DNA of 34,083 nt from Pedosphaera sp. (GCA_009695195.1 SIBJ01000038.1:1-34083); one strand, 5' to 3'. Shown: positions 24,303 to 32,001, counted from the stretch's first letter. The notes: generated from the sequence alone by a model not told the origin. Made by a program: numbers and translations.

Positions 24303-24680
24303 ATGCCCAAAAAAGAAATCCGACACCCCGACAAGGAAAAGAGCACCGGCGCGTATTCCGCCGCCGTGGAAGTGGACGGCTGGGTTTACGTGAGCGGCAT
24401 CGGCCCGGTGGACCCGAAGACCGCGCAACCCGTCCGCGGCAGCATCGAAGACGAGACGCGTTACGTGCTGGCGCAGCTCACCGCCGCCGACTGCACGCTC
24501 AACGACATCGTGAAATGCACCGTGCATCTCGAAGACATTGACGAGTTCGACCGCTACAACGCCGTTTACCGGGAATACTTCAAGGACGTCGCCGTGCTGC
24601 CCGCGCGCACCACCGTGCAATCTGTTTTGTGGAACGACATCAAAGTGGAGATTGATTGCGTGGCGAGGAAGGCAGCGTGA
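24303..24680 (+). CDS. ridA: RidA family enamine/imine deaminase
   Basis: A 125-residue YjgF/YER057c/UK114-type protein, normally a cytosolic trimer that hydrolyses reactive enamines made by PLP enzymes. Seen here: STGAYSAAVEVDGWVYVSGI at the N-terminus, the CTVHLEDIDEFDRYNAVYRE block, and VLPARTTVQSVL with the conserved active-site Arg. The ATG at 24303 (MPKKEIRHPDKEK) gives the family length; an in-frame upstream start would add 19 residues without family support. The 158-nt gap upstream (24145-24302), divergent from the giant gene, shows no repeat or clear promoter. Confidence 0.92.
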   Translation: MPKKEIRHPDKEKSTGAYSAAVEVDGWVYVSGIGPVDPKTAQPVRGSIEDETRYVLAQLTAADCTLNDIVKCTVHLEDIDEFDRYNAVYREYFKDVAVLPARTTVQSVLWNDIKVEIDCVARKAA

Positions 24681-24728
24681 GGAAAACTGCAACTTGTCGA
24701 ACCACCACCAAACTGCGATAGTACGCCC

Positions 24729-24953
24729 ATGGAAATCGTTTTCAGCGTGACGCAAGAGGCAGACGGCGGCTATGTGGCCGAGTGCCTCTCGCACGACATC
24801 TTTACGCAAGGCGACACTTGGGAACAACTCCGGGCGAACGTCCAGGAAGCGGTGGCCGGTTATTTCTTCGACCAACCCAAGCCCAAGGCCATTCGCCTGC
24901 ACTTGGTCCGGGATGAAATGCTCGCCTGCGGATTAAACTTCCGCGCGACCTGA
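24729..24953 (+). CDS. HicB-like antitoxin
   Basis: A 74-residue protein with the HicB partial-RNase-H fold pattern: FSVTQEADGGYVAECLSHDI near the start, then TQGDTWEQLRANVQEAVAGY. HicB antitoxins bind and neutralise the HicA mRNA-cutting toxin. It lacks the C-terminal DNA-binding extension of longer HicB proteins, as do many short members encoded upstream of hicA. A hicA remnant overlaps its 3' end but stops making sense about 40 nt after the hicB stop, so the antitoxin appears orphaned. Confidence 0.8.
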   Translation: MEIVFSVTQEADGGYVAECLSHDIFTQGDTWEQLRANVQEAVAGYFFDQPKPKAIRLHLVRDEMLACGLNFRAT

Positions 24954-24994
24954 GCGGCGAAGACCTGGCCCGGAGCCTTTGCAAACTATGGGGT
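24932..24994 (+). pseudogene. hicA toxin remnant (5' end only)
   Basis: In the frame two bases ahead of hicB, the bases at 24935-24994 read KLPRDLSGEDLARSLCKLWG, which matches the conserved N-terminus of HicA toxins encoded directly after hicB. No ATG precedes it; CTG at 24926 or ATT at 24932 would be needed, or the start was lost. After 24994 the HicA pattern ends and the sequence becomes the first AraD1-like fragment. The double-stranded-RNA-binding core with the catalytic His is absent, so no active toxin can be made. Confidence 0.7.
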
Positions 24995-25008
24995 TCACGA
25001 CGACAAAC

Positions 25009-25130
25009 TTTGACTTCGAGCGAGCAATCCGAATCGGATTCCGCAACGCCCGCCCGAACCCGGCCAGTTCGATTTCCATCACGTCACCGTCTTCGAACCT
25101 CACCTCGTCGTCGAGGAACGCGTCAGCGTC
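25009..25130 (-). pseudogene. AraD1-like gene 3' fragment, copy 1
   Basis: The minus strand encodes a ~35-residue piece, with VRFEDGDVMEIELAGFGRAL followed by RNPIRI, nearly matching the C-terminus of the intact AraD1-family gene at 26673-27671. There is no start codon and no upstream domain; the sequence breaks off at the boundary with palindrome A at 25132. Beyond RNPIRI it diverges (ARSKSKFVVVNP) and lacks the stop of the intact gene. It is nearly identical to copy 2 at 25334-25439 (one mismatch in about 106 nt). Confidence 0.82.
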
Positions 25131-25131
25131 T

Positions 25132-25261
25132 TGGAGTGCGGTGGCTGGTGGGGAACGGGGCTGACACCGCTTTTCCCTGTTGGCGGTCCCGTGTTCGTCA
25201 AGCGTGATACTGCCGGAGCCAAAGCGGTGTGTGCCCCCAGCCCCTCACCCACCGCACTCCA
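25132..25261. repeat. Palindromic repeat family A, copy 5 (module 1)
   Basis: The left arm TGGAGTGCGGTGGCTGG and right arm ending CCACCGCACTCCA pair over about 40 nt with interruptions; the inner ends carry ACACCGCTTTT and AAAGCGGTGT as in other family A copies. It directly abuts the AraD1-like fragment, and the pair is repeated 309 bp later. Confidence 0.85.
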
Positions 25262-25292
25262 AGACGCTTCGCGCCACATCCTGCAATCCATA

Positions 25293-25439
25293 TCAAACCG
25301 GCCTCACATTGACGAGCTTTGCGTTCCGCCGTTCAATCCGAATCGGATTCCGCAACGCCCGCCCGAACCCGGCCAGTTCGATTTCCATCACGTCACCGTC
25401 TTCGAACCTCACTTCGTCGTCGAGGAACGCGTCAGCGTC
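25293..25439 (-). pseudogene. AraD1-like gene 3' fragment, copy 2
   Basis: The minus strand reads DDEVRFEDGDVMEIELAGFG, RALRNPIRIERRNAKLVNVR, PV and stop, aligning to the true C-terminus of the intact AraD1 gene, including its stop position. It has no start and ends at palindrome A (25441). It shares wording with copy 1 (DAFLDDEVRFED) that the intact local gene lacks (DAFSFGDGVKLED), so both fragments probably descend from another paralogue, not from the neighbour. Confidence 0.85.
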
Positions 25440-25440
25440 A

Positions 25441-25568
25441 TGGAGTGCGGTGGCTGGCGGGGAACGGGGCTGACACCGCTTTTGCCCATGGGATGTTCGG
25501 GGTTCGATGTTCGATGTTTTCCGCGTCCAAAGCGGTGTGTGCCCTCGCCCCTCACCCACCGCACTCCA
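25441..25568. repeat. Palindromic repeat family A, copy 6 (module 2)
   Basis: The same arms as copy 5, with a different loop. Together with the fragment on its left it forms the second unit of a 309-bp tandem. From 25569 to 25729 I see no gene I can support; a minus-strand frame there is probably fortuitous. Confidence 0.85.
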
Positions 25569-25729
25569 CGACGCTTCGCGTATTTCTTAGCAGCCAAACT
25601 CAAACCGCCTTCGCCTTCCTCAAAGTTGAAGGCAGCCCCGCTCAAAGTGTTGGTTGATTGCCCGTCCAAGAAGGCGTAGAAACCATGACGCCCATTCACA
25701 AGCCGCCTGCACTCAAACAATTCACTGCC

Positions 25730-26623
25730 ATGAAATTGATCATCCTGATTCTGTCAGCATCTTTGGCTTTCGCCTCTGTCGCCTGTGCCGATGAAAACCT
25801 CGACGCGTTCAAACTCGAACTTGAGGGATTGAAGCACCGCGTCACCGCGTTGGAGGAGGAAAACCGCAAGCTCAAGACGGAAGTGGTGGTGGATCGGCTG
25901 ATTGTGCGGAAGGAATTGATCGTCTCGGACACGGGACAGAAGTGGGAAAAGGGATTTGAAGCGCAGCAAATTCCCCGCGGCGTTTATGCGCGGTCGCTCT
26001 GGGATGGGCCGGGCGGGCTGTGGGTGCGCAGCCGGCTGATCAAGGGCGAGATTGATGATCCGTTCGACGACCGCTTTCACGCCCTTGAAAAGGACGGGAG
26101 CGTGCGGGGCGCGCCCGGGCACATCTCATGGAACGAGTGGATTGATGGCGCGTGGCGGCAAATGGCGATCATCCAGGGCGAAGGTCTTGAACCTTCCGAA
26201 ATTCCGCCCAAGGAGTTGACGGGTGGAAATCATCCGGGCCGCTTGCGATTTCAAACTTTTCGGCCACACCACGACGAACCGTTGACGGACGCACTGATCG
26301 GGCAGGGAATGATGTCCCTTGGTGGCGGCGGCTACGGCGGCGGCGGGTTGCCTTATCCCAGCGAGGTGCTTCAGCTTTGGGGCGGCGAAGTGCGCTCGGT
26401 AGCAATCCCGACTCCAGAGCGGCCAACGATTCTCAGCGACGACGGTTCAGACGAGCACGACTACGCCGTCATCGCCGTCGGTGTTCAGGGCAAACGCACG
26501 CCGGCTTCACCCACTGCCAGAGCGAAAGGACTGGCACGACTTCGCTGGGACAGCGTTGCGGGCGGCGATGCCTACGTCATCGTGCGCGATGGAAAGGAAA
26601 TCGCCGGGCCGTTGCGGCTTTAG
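25730..26623 (+). CDS. Exported coiled-coil protein of unknown function
   Basis: I do not recognise this family. The 297-residue product has a signal peptide (MKLIILILSASLAFASVACA, cleaved before DEN), then a coiled coil (about 22-55, LELEGLKHRVTALEEENRKL), then a short repeated strand pattern (VDRLIVRKELIVSDTG). This layout resembles trimeric or phage-fibre-like surface proteins, where a coiled coil leads into beta structure. A glycine-rich turn (SLGGGGYGGGG) follows near residue 210. The C-terminus (LARLRWDSVAGGDAYVIVRD) looks like a beta domain. The ATG at 25730 is preferred because it puts the signal peptide first; in-frame starts at 25658 and 25685 are possible. Confidence 0.7.
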   Translation: MKLIILILSASLAFASVACADENLDAFKLELEGLKHRVTALEEENRKLKTEVVVDRLIVRKELIVSDTGQKWEKGFEAQQIPRGVYARSLWDGPGGLWVRSRLIKGEIDDPFDDRFHALEKDGSVRGAPGHISWNEWIDGAWRQMAIIQGEGLEPSEIPPKELTGGNHPGRLRFQTFRPHHDEPLTDALIGQGMMSLGGGGYGGGGLPYPSEVLQLWGGEVRSVAIPTPERPTILSDDGSDEHDYAVIAVGVQGKRTPASPTARAKGLARLRWDSVAGGDAYVIVRDGKEIAGPLRL

Positions 26624-26672
26624 GGATCGCAGAAAATTTGGACGGACAAACCAGTTCGCTGAGCCACTACCA

Positions 26673-27671
26673 TCAAACCGGTCGGACCCGGACCAGTTTC
26701 GGCTTCTTGCGCTCAATCCGAATCGGATTCCGCAAAGCGCGCCCGAACCCAGCCAGTTCGATCTCCATCACGTCGCCGTCCTCCAGCTTCACGCCGTCGC
26801 CGAAGCTGAACGCGTCCGCGCCGAAGAAATGCACGTGCGCGTCGCCGGGCCGGCGGTGCGCGGGATACTTGAAGTGATGATGCTCCAGGTTCGCCACCGT
26901 GTGGCACATGTTCTTCCCGCCCGTCGCGAACGGTTTGGACCAGATAATTTTTTTGCCGCGCAGAATCCGCGTCGTCCCGCGCGCGTCGGTGAAGTCCGCG
27001 TCCACGATCAGCTCCGGTCCGAGGGCGCACGTGCGCAACTTCGACGGAGCGAGGTAGAGATAATTTTTCTGCTCCAGCACGTGATCGGAAAACTCGTTGG
27101 CCAGCACCAGTCCCACGCGCCGCGGCGCGCCGGAAGGATCAATCAAATACGCGCCCGCCACTTCCGCCTCGTCCCCGCCGTCGAGCGCGAACGCCGGCAC
27201 GTCGAGCGGTTCCCCGTGTGCGCGCAGGATCGTGCCGCAGCCTTTGTAAAACCATTCCGGCGACACGCCGATCTTTCCTCGCGCGGGCCGGCCGCCTTCC
27301 AATCCCAACTGATACATCTTCATGCTGTCGCTGAGTGGCGCGGTGGCGGCGTGCATCGCCTGCCGGTTCTCCGCGCTCTTGCGATGGGTCAAACCCGTGC
27401 CCGTAACGAGACACCGCGCCGGCTCGCCCGGATGATCGAACGCGGGCAGCAAGCGCCACTTCGATTTGCCGGCGTAAACCGCATCGTAGTCGAGCGTTTC
27501 GCGCGAGCGTGAAGCGGAGATTTTTTTCGCCAGCGAAATCTTTTTTGCGATGGTGCTTTCAGCGAGGCGGAAAATCGAATCCGCGATGTCGAGCAATCGC
27601 AGTTCGTCGGCTTCCACGACCGCGACGCGTCGCCCGTGCTTCGGATGCGTGAGTTGAACGAGTCGGATCAT
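26673..27671 (-). CDS. AraD1 family protein (FAA-hydrolase fold, L-2-keto-3-deoxyarabonate dehydratase-like)
   Basis: A 332-residue cytosolic enzyme with the fumarylacetoacetate-hydrolase fold. The closest family I recognise is AraD1/GguC: VTGTGLTHRKSAENRQAMHA, SDSMKMYQLGLEGGRPARGK, IGVSPEWFYKG, LANEFSDHVLEQKNYLYLAP and NLEHHHFKYPAHRRPGDAHV are its hallmarks. AraD1 dehydrates 2-keto-3-deoxy-arabonate toward alpha-ketoglutarate semialdehyde in non-phosphorylating pentose breakdown. Its ATG overlaps the sdhA/frdA stop by 4 nt, so it is translated in the same operon, an unexpected partnership. Fragments of a related 3' end occur twice at 25.0-25.4 kb. Confidence 0.88.
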   Translation of the reverse strand: MIRLVQLTHPKHGRRVAVVEADELRLLDIADSIFRLAESTIAKKISLAKKISASRSRETLDYDAVYAGKSKWRLLPAFDHPGEPARCLVTGTGLTHRKSAENRQAMHAATAPLSDSMKMYQLGLEGGRPARGKIGVSPEWFYKGCGTILRAHGEPLDVPAFALDGGDEAEVAGAYLIDPSGAPRRVGLVLANEFSDHVLEQKNYLYLAPSKLRTCALGPELIVDADFTDARGTTRILRGKKIIWSKPFATGGKNMCHTVANLEHHHFKYPAHRRPGDAHVHFFGADAFSFGDGVKLEDGDVMEIELAGFGRALRNPIRIERKKPKLVRVRPV

Positions 27672-29356
27672 GGCTGGAGCTTTGTGAGTTTCACCGGCTC
27701 AGTCCAGAGCTTTGCGCCGTCGCCGTCGCGCGACGCGTAAATGTTTTTGAGCCAGTTCGCATGGTCGGTGTTCGTGAAATCCTCGCGGTAATGCGCGCCG
27801 CGGCTGTCCTCGCGCATGAGCGCGCTGCGGGCGATGAGTTCGGAGGCGGTGAGCATGTTCCGCATGTCCAGCGCCTGCTGCCAGGTGAGATTGAATTCGC
27901 GCCCGCCGGGCGTCGAAACTTTTTCCAGCCGCTGTTTCAGGTCGGCGATTTCGTTCAGCGCCTGCTTCAACTTTTCTCCGCTGCGCACGATGCCGGCGCG
28001 TTCCCACATGACTCTGCCCAACTCGTCGCGCAATGGCCACGGGCTTTCGGAGTGCGGAGTGAGAAAATTCCCTGCCGTTTCCGTCGCGTCGGTCACTTGC
28101 GTCGCTTGAACCTCGCCGTGCTTTCGGTTTTTCACCCAACCCGCCACCGCATCGCCCGCCCGTGCGCCGAACACGGTGGACTCCGCCACGCCATTGCCGC
28201 CGAGACGATTCGCGCCGTGGACGCCGGCTGAATCTTCGCCCGCCGCGAACAATCCTTCGAGATTCGTGAAGCCGTCGCGGTTGATGCGGATCCCGCCCAT
28301 GTTGAAGTGCGCCGTCGGGCAGACCTCGACTTTTTCCCGCGCGAGATCAAAACCAATTCGCAGACAGCGATCGCGCATCCCGGTGAAATTCTTCTCCACG
28401 AACTCCGCGCCGAGGTGCGACACATCAATCCACACGCCGCCGTTCGCCGTGCCGCGACCAGCCGTAACTTCCATGTAGCTGGCGCGTGAGACGCGGTCGC
28501 GCGTGGAGCGTTCCATCTTCTCGGGATCATACCGCTGCATGAAGCGCTCACCCTGGCCGTTGAACAGGTGCGCCCCCGCGCCGCGCAAACCTTCTTCCAG
28601 CAACGCGCCGTTGAGCCGCGAGCCGGGCACGACCATGCCGGTCGGATGGAACTGCACCATCTCCATGTCCATCAGATTTGCGCCGGCGCGATACGCCATC
28701 GCCACACCGTCCATCGCTTTTTCCTGCGCGCACGCGGATCGTTGATACATCAGTGGCCCGGCACCGGTGCAAAGCATCACGGCCTTGCTTTTCACCGTGA
28801 TGAACTTGCCGCTCTGAATGTCCAGCAACACTGCGCCCACGACGCGCTGGCCGTCCGCCGACGTGAGCAGTTCCAGCCCGCGCGTGTATTCGAGGCAGCG
28901 AATACCCGTGGCGAAAATCTGGTCGCGCAACCGAGACATGATTTCGATGCCGGTCAAATCGCCGACGTGAACGGTGCGATCAAAACTCTGGCCGGCGAAA
29001 GCCTTTTGGTGGATGCGCCCGTCCGCTGCGCGGTCGAAGAGGCAGCCGATGCGGTTCTCCAACTCCCGGACGATGCGGGGCGAATCTTCGACCAACGTCA
29101 TTGCCAGTTCCTGATCGTTGAGAAACGCGCCGCCCTTCACCGTGTCCTCGAAGTGCGCTTGAATGGAATCTTTAGCATCGAGCACGGCGTTGTAACCGCC
29201 CTGCACCATGCGTGTGCAGCCGCTCTTGCCGAGTCCGCCCTTGCTCACGAGCGTGATGTCGAGCGCCGGGTCGCGCCAGAACGCGTGCAGCGCGGCCATC
29301 AGCCCCGCGCCGCCCGTGCCGAGGATGAGGATGTCCGTCGAAAGTTGATTGCTCAT
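27668..29356 (-). CDS. sdhA: Succinate dehydrogenase/fumarate reductase flavoprotein subunit
   Basis: The 562-residue FAD subunit of complex II, oxidising succinate or reducing fumarate at the membrane. Seen: the N-terminal FAD loop ILGTGGAGLMAALHA, the substrate/FAD region QFHPTGMVVPGSRLNGALLE, RGTANGGVWIDVSHLG, HFNMGGIRINRDGFTNLEGL, and FAAGEDSAGVHGANRLGGNG. Where classic SdhA/FrdA have a His that binds FAD covalently (SHTVAAEGG-like), this protein has SGCTRMVQGGYNAVL, with Cys at the aligned position, as in TfrA-like or non-covalent relatives. A 7-nt repeat unit is read as TPHSESPW in the linker before the C-terminal helical domain. The start at 29356 excludes repeat D. Confidence 0.93.
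   Translation of the reverse strand: MSNQLSTDILILGTGGAGLMAALHAFWRDPALDITLVSKGGLGKSGCTRMVQGGYNAVLDAKDSIQAHFEDTVKGGAFLNDQELAMTLVEDSPRIVRELENRIGCLFDRAADGRIHQKAFAGQSFDRTVHVGDLTGIEIMSRLRDQIFATGIRCLEYTRGLELLTSADGQRVVGAVLLDIQSGKFITVKSKAVMLCTGAGPLMYQRSACAQEKAMDGVAMAYRAGANLMDMEMVQFHPTGMVVPGSRLNGALLEEGLRGAGAHLFNGQGERFMQRYDPEKMERSTRDRVSRASYMEVTAGRGTANGGVWIDVSHLGAEFVEKNFTGMRDRCLRIGFDLAREKVEVCPTAHFNMGGIRINRDGFTNLEGLFAAGEDSAGVHGANRLGGNGVAESTVFGARAGDAVAGWVKNRKHGEVQATQVTDATETAGNFLTPHSESPWPLRDELGRVMWERAGIVRSGEKLKQALNEIADLKQRLEKVSTPGGREFNLTWQQALDMRNMLTASELIARSALMREDSRGAHYREDFTNTDHANWLKNIYASRDGDGAKLWTEPVKLTKLQP
28049..28071. repeat. GGAGTGC heptanucleotide unit inside sdhA
   Basis: Two tandem copies (CGGAGTGCGGAGTG) followed by an AATTCC end, matching the argJ insertion at 9779-9808 but on the opposite strand relative to the gene. 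It is translated as TPHSES in a linker. Confidence 0.65.
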
Positions 29357-29374
29357 GACGAACAGCGACGGGAA

Positions 29375-29513
29375 AAGCTCCAAGCACCAACATCCAAGCT
29401 CCAGAGAAACACCAAACACCAAACACCAAACACCAAGCCCGACGACGACGCGACGATTTGAAGCTTGGAGCTTGGAGATTCTCTGGTGCTTGGTGCTTGG
29501 TGTTTGGTGCTTC
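29375..29513. repeat. Heptad-type inverted repeat family D, copy 2
   Basis: The left part has AGCTCCAAGCACCAACATCC and four tandem CAAACAC heptamers (about 29408-29434). The right part (29457-29513) has the complementary CTTGGTGCTTGGTGTTTGG. It fills the gap between the sdhB stop (29517) and the sdhA start (29356), so it is transcribed within this operon and could form a long hairpin between the two messages. Confidence 0.88.
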
Positions 29514-29516
29514 GCA

Positions 29517-30254
29517 TCACGCGGGAAAGATTCTGGCGAACATTTTCCGAAACGGCTCCCACACCGCCAGCCGCTTCAACCGCTCAATCGAGTGCGTCGG
29601 CGAAATGCCGCGCGGACAAACGTCACGGCAGTTGCCCAGTGTGTGACAGCGGAACGCGCCGGCTTCGCCCGTTACCAAATTTAGCCGCTCGCTCCGCGAT
29701 TTGTCGCGCGGATCAACGATGAGATTTAGCGCGCGATGCAACGCCATCGGCCCGACGTAGCGCGGATGAAGCGTGACCAGCGTGCAGGCGGAGTAACACG
29801 CGCCGCAGTCAATGCACTGCGGCTGATGGCTCATGGCTTTCCATTCCTTGCTGTCGAGCGGGAGGCGATAAAAATCGCTTGGGTCCAGGTCATCGCGCGG
29901 CGTGAAGTTGGGCAGCGTTCGCTGATACGCGGCGAAGAACGGTTTCATGTCCACCGCCAGATCGCGCTTCACCGGCAGATTGCGCAGCGGTTCGATGCGC
30001 AGGGTGTTGCCGATGTCTTTGACGAGCACGCTACAAGTGAGTTGCTCGCGACCGTTGACCACCATCGCACACGAGCCGCACATGCCGACGCGGCACGAGA
30101 AACGAAACGCCAGATCGGGACACGGCCCGCGCTGCAACGCGAACAACGCATCGAGCACGCTGGCCTTGTCGCTCAGTTCGACCTCGTGCGTCTCGAAGCT
30201 TCGCGCATCCTGGTCGGACGCGCGCCGTTGCACGCTGACGGTGATTTTCGGCAT
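29517..30254 (-). CDS. sdhB: Succinate dehydrogenase/fumarate reductase iron-sulfur subunit
   Basis: A 245-residue electron-transfer subunit of complex II linking FAD to the quinone site. The N-terminal plant-ferredoxin-like domain has the [2Fe-2S] motif FSCRVGMCGSCAMVVNG with a later Cys in QLTCSV. The C-terminal domain has CIDCGACYSAC and CHTLGNCRDVCPRGI for the [4Fe-4S] and [3Fe-4S]-type clusters. The ATG at 30254 gives the family length; the longer frame upstream only reads through repeat D and antisense to the fumarase gene. First gene of the sdhB-sdhA-AraD1 unit. Confidence 0.95.
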   Translation of the reverse strand: MPKITVSVQRRASDQDARSFETHEVELSDKASVLDALFALQRGPCPDLAFRFSCRVGMCGSCAMVVNGREQLTCSVLVKDIGNTLRIEPLRNLPVKRDLAVDMKPFFAAYQRTLPNFTPRDDLDPSDFYRLPLDSKEWKAMSHQPQCIDCGACYSACTLVTLHPRYVGPMALHRALNLIVDPRDKSRSERLNLVTGEAGAFRCHTLGNCRDVCPRGISPTHSIERLKRLAVWEPFRKMFARIFPA

Positions 30255-30311
30255 CGGGCGAATCGTAGAGGCGCGAGGGAAAGTTGCAAACGGTTTTGCG
30301 CGAAACGGAAT

Positions 30312-30473
30312 GGAAGCTCCAAGCACCAACATCCAAGCTCCAGAGAAGCTCCAAACTTCAAGCTTCAAATAATCCGCGGCCGCAAACGTCTGCGCGGGGA
30401 CTTTCTGTTTGGTGCTTGGTGCTTGAAGTTTCTCTGGAGCTTGGCGCTTGGAATTTGGCGCTTCAAAAATCTT
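30312..30473. repeat. Heptad-type inverted repeat family D, copy 3
   Basis: The left arm (30312-30369, GCTCCAAGCACCAACATCC) and right arm (30407-30473, GGTGCTTGGTGCTTGAAG) are inverted and 7-nt periodic, with about 40 nt between them. It occupies most of the divergent gap between sdhB and the fumarase genes, where both promoters should lie. Its first 30 nt closely match copy 2. Confidence 0.88.
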
Positions 30474-30518
30474 GTGGACGAGCCTTGCCCGCCGTGTAAC
30501 GTCGTTTGACCCGAACGC

Positions 30519-31406
30519 ATGGAAGTGCCGCCAACATTTTACGACCTGGTCGAAACCACCTGCCGCGACCTTTACATCCAGTCGCTCAAGGAAATCCCGC
30601 CGGATGTCGTGGCCGCGATCAAGCGCGCCGCCGAGCGCGCGACCAGGGAAGTTGAGCGCCGCATCTTTTCGCATTACCTGAAATCCATCGCGCTCGGCCA
30701 AGAGCAGAACATGATGGTCTGCCAGGACACGGGCATTCCGATTTACTGGGTGGACATTGGTGGCAAACTGCGGCTCGACGGCTCAAAACTTGATGCGGCG
30801 ATTGTTCGAGGTACGGAGCGGGCGACGCGCGAACATCCGCTGCGTTCGAGCATCGTGTCGCCGATCACGCGGGAGAACCGCCAGACCAGCACGGGCGAGC
30901 GCATCCCCATCATTCACTACCATTTCGTTCCCGACTCGGACGTGCTGGACATTCTGTTCATGCCCAAAGGGTCTGGCTCGGAAAACATGTCATTCATGAA
31001 AATGCTCGTGCCGGCGGACGGCGTGAACGGCATCAAACGCTTCGTGCTCGAACAGGTCGTGGGCGCGGGCGCGAAGCCGTGTCCGCCGACTATCGTCGGG
31101 GTGGGCATTGGTGGGTCGTCGGACTTGTGCATGACGCTGGCAAAGAAGGCGACGACGCGTCCGCTCGGCACGCTGAATCCCGACCCGCAACTGGCCGCGT
31201 TGGAAACGGAATTGTGCGAGGCCATCAACCAGACCGGCATCGGCCCGCAAGGTTTGGGCGGCGACACGACCGCGCTGGGCGTGCACATCGAATCCGCGTG
31301 GACGCACATCACGTGCAATCCGGTGGCGGTGAACCTGCAATGCTGGCGAGCGGAGCGCCGGCGGGCGAAGATTTCGGCAGAAGGGAAAGTGGAGGTGGGA
31401 TTCTGA
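30519..31406 (+). CDS. Fumarate hydratase class I, alpha subunit (TtdA/FumA N-terminal type)
   Basis: A 295-residue iron-sulfur hydratase subunit. It works with the next gene product to interconvert fumarate and malate (or tartrate and oxaloacetate in TtdAB). Seen: VCQDTGIPIYWVDIGG with Cys68, a cluster ligand, then KPCPPTIVGVGIGGSSDLCM with a second ligand, and GIGPQGLGGDTTALGVHIES, typical of the family. The last Cys-rich stretch is HITCNPVAVNLQCWR. The location beside complex II subunits favours fumarase over tartrate dehydratase. It starts at 30519 and is followed after 1 nt by the beta subunit. Confidence 0.93.
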   Translation: MEVPPTFYDLVETTCRDLYIQSLKEIPPDVVAAIKRAAERATREVERRIFSHYLKSIALGQEQNMMVCQDTGIPIYWVDIGGKLRLDGSKLDAAIVRGTERATREHPLRSSIVSPITRENRQTSTGERIPIIHYHFVPDSDVLDILFMPKGSGSENMSFMKMLVPADGVNGIKRFVLEQVVGAGAKPCPPTIVGVGIGGSSDLCMTLAKKATTRPLGTLNPDPQLAALETELCEAINQTGIGPQGLGGDTTALGVHIESAWTHITCNPVAVNLQCWRAERRRAKISAEGKVEVGF

Positions 31407-31407
31407 T

Positions 31408-32001
31408 ATGGCTGAATTTCATTTCAAAACTCCGCTGACCGAAGCCGACGCGCGCAAAGTTTCCGTCGGTGATTCAGTTTATCTCGACGGCATCGTTTTC
31501 GGCGTGCGGGATGCGAATTTGATCCGCGTCTTCGACCAGCACGTTGCGCCACCGGTGGACTGGCAGGGCGCGGCGTTGTTGCACACGGCGCCGAACGTCC
31601 GCAAGGTCGGGCCCGGAAAATATGAATCCATCTGCGTCGGGACGACGACGAGCATGAGGGTGGACCGGTTCACCGAGGCGTTGCTGCGCGATCACGGCGT
31701 GCGGGCGATTCTCGGCAAGGGCGGGCTGTCGCCGCGGAGCACGGAGTTGATGCAGCAATACGGCGCGTGTTACCTGAGCGTGACCGGCGGCGCGGCGGCG
31801 ATGGAGACGTTGCAGATCGAGGAGATCGAGGCGGTGTTTTGGGAGGACCTGATGCCGGAGAGCATTTTCCAGTTTCGCGTGAAGGATTTCGGACCGTGGA
31901 CGGTGGGCATTGACGCGAAGGGAAGAAATCTACAGGACGAGGTGCAGTTGGCGGCGAAAGCGAAGATGGGCGAACTGCTGGCGAAGATGGGTGTGACGTG
32001 A
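31408..32001 (+). CDS. Fumarate hydratase class I, beta subunit (TtdB/FumA C-terminal type)
   Basis: A 197-residue partner of the preceding subunit. Family features: LTEADARKVSVGDSVYLDGI near the start, the swivelling-domain block APNVRKVGPGKYESICVGTT followed by TSMRVDRFT (conserved G-x-T-TS-x-R), GVRAILGKGGLS, and GACYLSVTGGAAAM. Classic FumA/B fuse both parts; here they are separate as in archaea, many anaerobes and TtdAB. One base separates it from the alpha gene, so expression is coupled. A nested palindrome follows before the membrane anchor gene. Confidence 0.94.
   Translation: MAEFHFKTPLTEADARKVSVGDSVYLDGIVFGVRDANLIRVFDQHVAPPVDWQGAALLHTAPNVRKVGPGKYESICVGTTTSMRVDRFTEALLRDHGVRAILGKGGLSPRSTELMQQYGACYLSVTGGAAAMETLQIEEIEAVFWEDLMPESIFQFRVKDFGPWTVGIDAKGRNLQDEVQLAAKAKMGELLAKMGVT

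Noticed and set aside
25131..25679. Open frames across the tandem modules as new small proteins
   Set aside because: They read through palindromes and gene fragments; their peptides (for example TPLFPVGG-type stretches) are repeat translations.
25569..25729. Minus-strand peptide with AAKKYAKRRG-like tail
   Set aside because: Looks somewhat protein-like, but it joins directly to palindrome-derived sequence and I recognise no family.
29357..29422. Longer N-terminus for SdhA (and similar extensions for SdhB, the PhzF-family and anchor genes)
   Set aside because: The added residues are translations of intergenic repeats.
29375..30473. Family D repeats as a CRISPR array
   Set aside because: Units are 7 nt long, directly adjoining and inverted, without unique spacers or cas genes.
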